Shown: piece after piece, positions 60,926 through 64,000 of the stretch
Position numbering within the stretch: position 1 is the first letter of the stretch
How the letters are laid out: the number at the start of each line of letters is the position of its first letter
Assembly (NCBI RefSeq): GCF_016908855.1
Contig: NZ_JAFBER010000014.1
Location: 1-64,000 of the forward strand
Length of the DNA: 64,000 nucleotides
Direction of reading: 5' to 3'
Origin: Scopulibacillus daqui
GTDB taxonomy: Bacteria; Bacillota; Bacilli; Bacillales; Sporolactobacillaceae
The notes under the pieces: model-generated
What the model was told of the DNA's origin: nothing
Databases searched by the model: none
What the model saw: only the letters and a program-made list of their open reading frames with translations
Made by a program: the position numbers and the translations under genes

Positions 60926-62350
60926 TTAGAAGGGTCCCCATTGGATGAGAACGCCAATGGCAATAAACACAGCCCCAATGATGAACCAAATGAAAGCCAG
61001 CGGCGCCATAAACCGAACCCATTTAAAGTATGGGATGCCGCTGGCCGCGAGAACACCCATTAAAACACCGGATGTCGGATTAATGCAGTTAGCGACTCCT
61101 TCTCCCAGCATGACAGCTTACACAGCGACCTGCCTTGTTATATGCATGAGATCGGCGAGAGGCGCTAAAATCGGAATGAACACCACCGATTCCCCTGAAC
61201 CCGAAGAAATCAAGAAATGAAGAAGAATGCTGGAGATAAACATGCCAATCGCACCAAAAAATGGATTTAAACCGTGCAGGAGGCTGGCTAATCCATTGAC
61301 AATTGTGTCAAGAAGCTTCCCGTTCTCTAAAATGACCGAGATCGCGCGCGCCATCCCAACAATAAGCGCTCCATAAACCAAGCGCTGACATCCATCTAAA
61401 AAGGTTTTGGAAATCTTGTTCGCATCCATTTTGGCAATAATGCCGGATATGATAGAAATGAAAACAAATGTGCCGGCCATTTCAATATCTGACCATTGCA
61501 GCCATAGCGCACCGGCTAAAAAACCTAAGATTGACAGGCCGGCAACCATGATAATCAACTTATGGCGAAGGGTAAAAGGAACTTCGGACTTCTCTTCTTT
61601 ATTAAGCAGTGCCTGATTCGGAAACCAATCCTTTCCAAGTACACTGCCCTTTCCCTTGTGCAAACGGCGTGAATAGATATAAATGTAAATAATGGTTGCC
61701 GCCAAGAAACAAATATAAATGGCAGCGCGCAGTTTTATCCCTGAAAAGAGCGGAAGTTGGGCAATTTTTTGTGACAAGCCTAGAGGTGTTGGCGATAAAA
61801 TAGTGGCATTAAAACCCGCATAACTCCCAAGGTAGATGACAGCAGCGCCGACAACCGCGTCCCATTTGAGCGTGCGGGCAACAATGATGCCCAATGGAAT
61901 AAAGCCAATGACAGAGTTCACAACGATGCCTGTTGTCCCAAGTATAGAAAAGACAATCCCGACAATAGTCATAAATAACAGCTGTCTCTTACTGAATTTA
62001 GCAACAACATGATGAATCAACCCTTGAATAGCTCCTGACTCTTCAAGAATTGCGATTGTTCCCCCTGTAAATAGAATTAAGAAGATGATTGAGGATGAAT
62101 TAATCATACCTTGCTCAAACGCAGTAAAGAATTGAATGATACTAACCGGTGAACTTTCTACATGGTGATAGCTTCCGGGAACCGCCTGTGTAATTGCCCC
62201 ATGCTGCACTCTTTTAAACTCTCCCGCCGGCACAAAATAAGACAAAGCGGCACAGATGAGAGCAATAATAAATAAAAGAACATAGGCATCTGGCATCTTC
62301 ATCTTGAATTTCGCAGACTTTTCCGCTTTCGTTTTTGCCTGGGTGCTCAA
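60926..62350 (-). pseudogene. YfcC-family carboxylate/amino acid carrier split by one in-frame stop
   Basis: The first 411 codons encode a normal YfcC/DcuC-like carrier ([63 protein letters not shown]). The frame stops at TAA (61120-61118) after HITRQVAV. It then continues in the same frame with [30 protein letters not shown] and the last helix, to a stop at 60926. One base change (for example TTA to TAA) explains it. The lost part contains the conserved NPTSG loop, so activity is unlikely unless read-through occurs. The start is the TTG at 62350 behind GGAGGCTGAT. Divergent from the M20 hydrolase gene. Confidence 0.85.
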
Positions 62351-62647
62351 TAGATCAGCCTCCTCCATGAAATATTATAATAATATGACTATTGATATAA
62401 TTCTAACTTGTGATAAATTATAATCAAGGATTCTCTCTAATACAATACTCGCGCCGCAAATCCTTCAAAAATAAAAATAAGAGCAAAAAACAGCCGATCT
62501 ATGATTAAAACGATCAAACGGCCTGCCACACAATGACTCGATACCTTGACTATATTATAGTAGAGAACCGGAAACGGCCCCTCTAAGTTGAGAGCATTTA
62601 GATAAACAGCTGCGACTGTTAGATATCAATTGGAGGCGTTTTTACAA

Positions 62648-63805
62648 ATGAAGCTTTTAAACGATCAATTAAAACAAGAAGTACGTGATATTTTCGCATA
62701 CTTACATGATCACCCTGAAGTGAGCTTAAAGGAGTTTCAAACGACAGAATATATTGCCAAAAAGGCAGCGGATCTCGGCTCTCGTGTGGCAACTTTTGAA
62801 GATTGCACCGGTGTAATTGCCGAAATCGGCTCTGGTTCCCCCAAAATCGGGCTTCGGGCTGATATAGACGCATTATGGCAAGAAGTAGAAGGTACCTTTA
62901 AAGCCAATCATTCCTGCGGCCATGACGCCCACATGACGATGGTTCTAGGGACACTGATGCTCTTAAAACACCAAGACTCTCTCCCGGAAGGAACCGTTCG
63001 TTTTATTTTCCAGCCGGCGGAGGAAAAAGGTCTTGGCGCGCTTAAAATGATTGAAAAAGGCGTTGTCGATGACTTGGATTTTCTATACGGCGTTCATGTC
63101 CGCCCTGTTCAAGAAACGAAAAACGGCCACGCTGCACCGGCTATTTTACACGGCGCCACCCAAACCATTACAGGAACAATTATAGGTGAAGACGCCCATG
63201 CCGCCCGTCCCCATCTTGGCATTAACAGCATTGAAGTCGCTGCAACGTTCGTTCATGAACTCGCCCATATACATGTAGACCCGATGGTGCCTCATTCCGT
63301 GAAAATGACCAAATTGCAAGCCGGCGGCGACAGCGCTAATATTATTCCGGGAAAAGCCGAATTCAGCCTAGATTTACGCGCGCAAACCAATGAAGTCATG
63401 GAAGCCTTGATAACAAATGTTAAAGCAGCTGCCGATTCAATTGCTCAATTTTACAATGTGCAAATCGATCTTAATATTCCTGGAAATCTAGCCGCCGCAA
63501 CAGAAAATCCCGTAGCGGAAAGCATCTTGGCAGAGGCGATTGCCGATGTGCTTGGCGAAGAAAACCTTGATCCGCCATTAGTGACCACGGGTGGAGAAGA
63601 TTTCCATTTCTATTCTTTAAAAAAGCCTCATTTAAAAGCAACCATGCTTGGATTAGGCTGTGATTTAACACCGGGGCTTCATCACCCCAACATGACTTTT
63701 GACCGGAACGCTTTGTTCTCGGGAATTGAAATCTTAACAACAGCCATCTTGAAAACCTTAAATCATGAAGAAAGAAGAGGAAATCATGCCATTGCGACCC
63801 GTTAA
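62648..63805 (+). CDS. amhX: M20-family amidohydrolase, AmhX-like
   Basis: A 385-residue metal-dependent amidohydrolase. [13 protein letters not shown] at 68-80 and [10 protein letters not shown] at 87-96 carry the metal ligands; FQPAEEKG and TTGGEDFHF complete the site. The DALWQEVEG form, where most M20D enzymes have DALPIQE, is like the Bacillus AmhX branch. It probably deacylates N-acyl amino acids or related amides. The start is the ATG at 62648 behind TTGGAGGCG. It overlaps the start of the racemase remnant downstream, and a broken carrier gene lies divergently upstream. Confidence 0.85.
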   Translation: MKLLNDQLKQEVRDIFAYLHDHPEVSLKEFQTTEYIAKKAADLGSRVATFEDCTGVIAEIGSGSPKIGLRADIDALWQEVEGTFKANHSCGHDAHMTMVLGTLMLLKHQDSLPEGTVRFIFQPAEEKGLGALKMIEKGVVDDLDFLYGVHVRPVQETKNGHAAPAILHGATQTITGTIIGEDAHAARPHLGINSIEVAATFVHELAHIHVDPMVPHSVKMTKLQAGGDSANIIPGKAEFSLDLRAQTNEVMEALITNVKAAADSIAQFYNVQIDLNIPGNLAAATENPVAESILAEAIADVLGEENLDPPLVTTGGEDFHFYSLKKPHLKATMLGLGCDLTPGLHHPNMTFDRNALFSGIEILTTAILKTLNHEERRGNHAIATR

Positions 63806-64000
63806 GCCCTCGACAATCGTGCTTAGAAAACTGAAATGAAACTCCACGACCAGCTTTGGAACAGAAGAAGATAAATCCTTTTAATGAAGAAACGACGATC
63901 ACCAATCAGCATATGCTGGAAGATGTGATTATTCCTAAAATTCTTGGCCAAGACATTAGCCATCCTGATGAAGTCGGTGAGATGTTCCGGTTTATCCGCC
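63786..64000 (+). pseudogene. Decayed N-acylamino acid racemase / o-succinylbenzoate synthase gene, cut by the window end
   Basis: The ATG at 63786 overlaps the amidohydrolase stop and begins [17 protein letters not shown], like the enolase-superfamily N-terminus, then hits TGA. Traces of the same domain continue in other frames: TTSFGTEEDK, then NEETTITNQHMLEDVIIPKILG followed by ISHPDEV. These match the family order but need at least two frameshifts and a deletion. The rest lies beyond the window. An intact version would racemise N-acyl amino acids made available to the upstream hydrolase. Confidence 0.7.

Noticed and set aside
1..64000. CRISPR arrays, tRNA or rRNA genes, prophage structural genes, replication origin
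   Set aside because: No regularly spaced repeats, no tRNA or rRNA signature and no phage or dnaA-box cluster was noticed by eye; a covariance search would be needed to exclude small RNAs fully.

Overview
The window reads as chromosome of an endospore-forming Bacillales bacterium. The spore genes cotD, sspO, sspH and three gerPA/gerPF-type genes show this, together with Bacillus-type operons: yxdJKLM-yxeA, yojF-bshB2, yojN-yojO, yhfW-like, kimA and pcp with its 5-oxoproline transporter. Strong AAGGAGG-type ribosome sites and frequent TTG/GTG starts fit a Firmicute. No rRNA, tRNA or CRISPR was seen. An IS3/IS150-type element enters at the left edge.

Layout: 1-0.1 kb insertion sequence end. 0.15-3.8 kb rRNA m5C methyltransferase and amino acid permease. 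3.8-8.8 kb peptide-sensing/detoxification module (ABC transporter, histidine kinase, response regulator, YxeA). 9-10.6 kb flavin amine oxidase. 10.7-13.7 kb thiamine salvage operon thiW-thiD-thiM-thiE behind a TPP riboswitch. 13.9-17.4 kb arginase-fold protein, DJ-1/PfpI protein, Maf and the bacillithiol deacetylase pair. 17.4-22 kb MurNAc recycling operon murQ-murP-mupG-murR with a clear sigma-A promoter and cre site. 22-29 kb a 1254-residue SF1 helicase/phospholipase-D fusion divergent from a MoxR ATPase/VWA pair. 29-41.7 kb mixed housekeeping and spore genes, NlpC/P60 wall hydrolase, Rieske oxidoreductase, pheA, metA, MazEF and a PhoA-type phosphatase with a Pho box. 41.7-47.5 kb PLP enzyme, bacteriocin-type ABC exporter without a visible bacteriocin, and three tandem GerPA/GerPF proteins. 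47.8-50.1 kb c-di-AMP riboswitch and KimA-like K+ transporter. 50.2-53 kb non-canonical NRAMP, a 27-residue holin-like type I toxin with a convergent antisense RNA, and an XRE/DUF1232 regulator. 53-57 kb serine hydrolase, aldo-keto reductase, peptidase E, preQ1 riboswitch and queT. 57.3-64 kb pyroglutamate/N-acyl amino acid region with three decayed genes.

The most interesting points are: (1) the type I toxin locus at 51.78-51.97 kb, with the same operator (TGTTGA-N7-TCAACA) upstream of the toxin and over the promoter of the nearby XRE/DUF1232 gene, suggesting an unreported regulatory link; (2) the helicase-PLD fusion, whose design recalls single-protein nucleic-acid defence systems; (3) a perfect 14-bp helix enclosing the c-di-AMP riboswitch of kimA; and (4) gene decay clustered in the last 7 kb. 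All functions are inferred from sequence reading alone; no database search was run.
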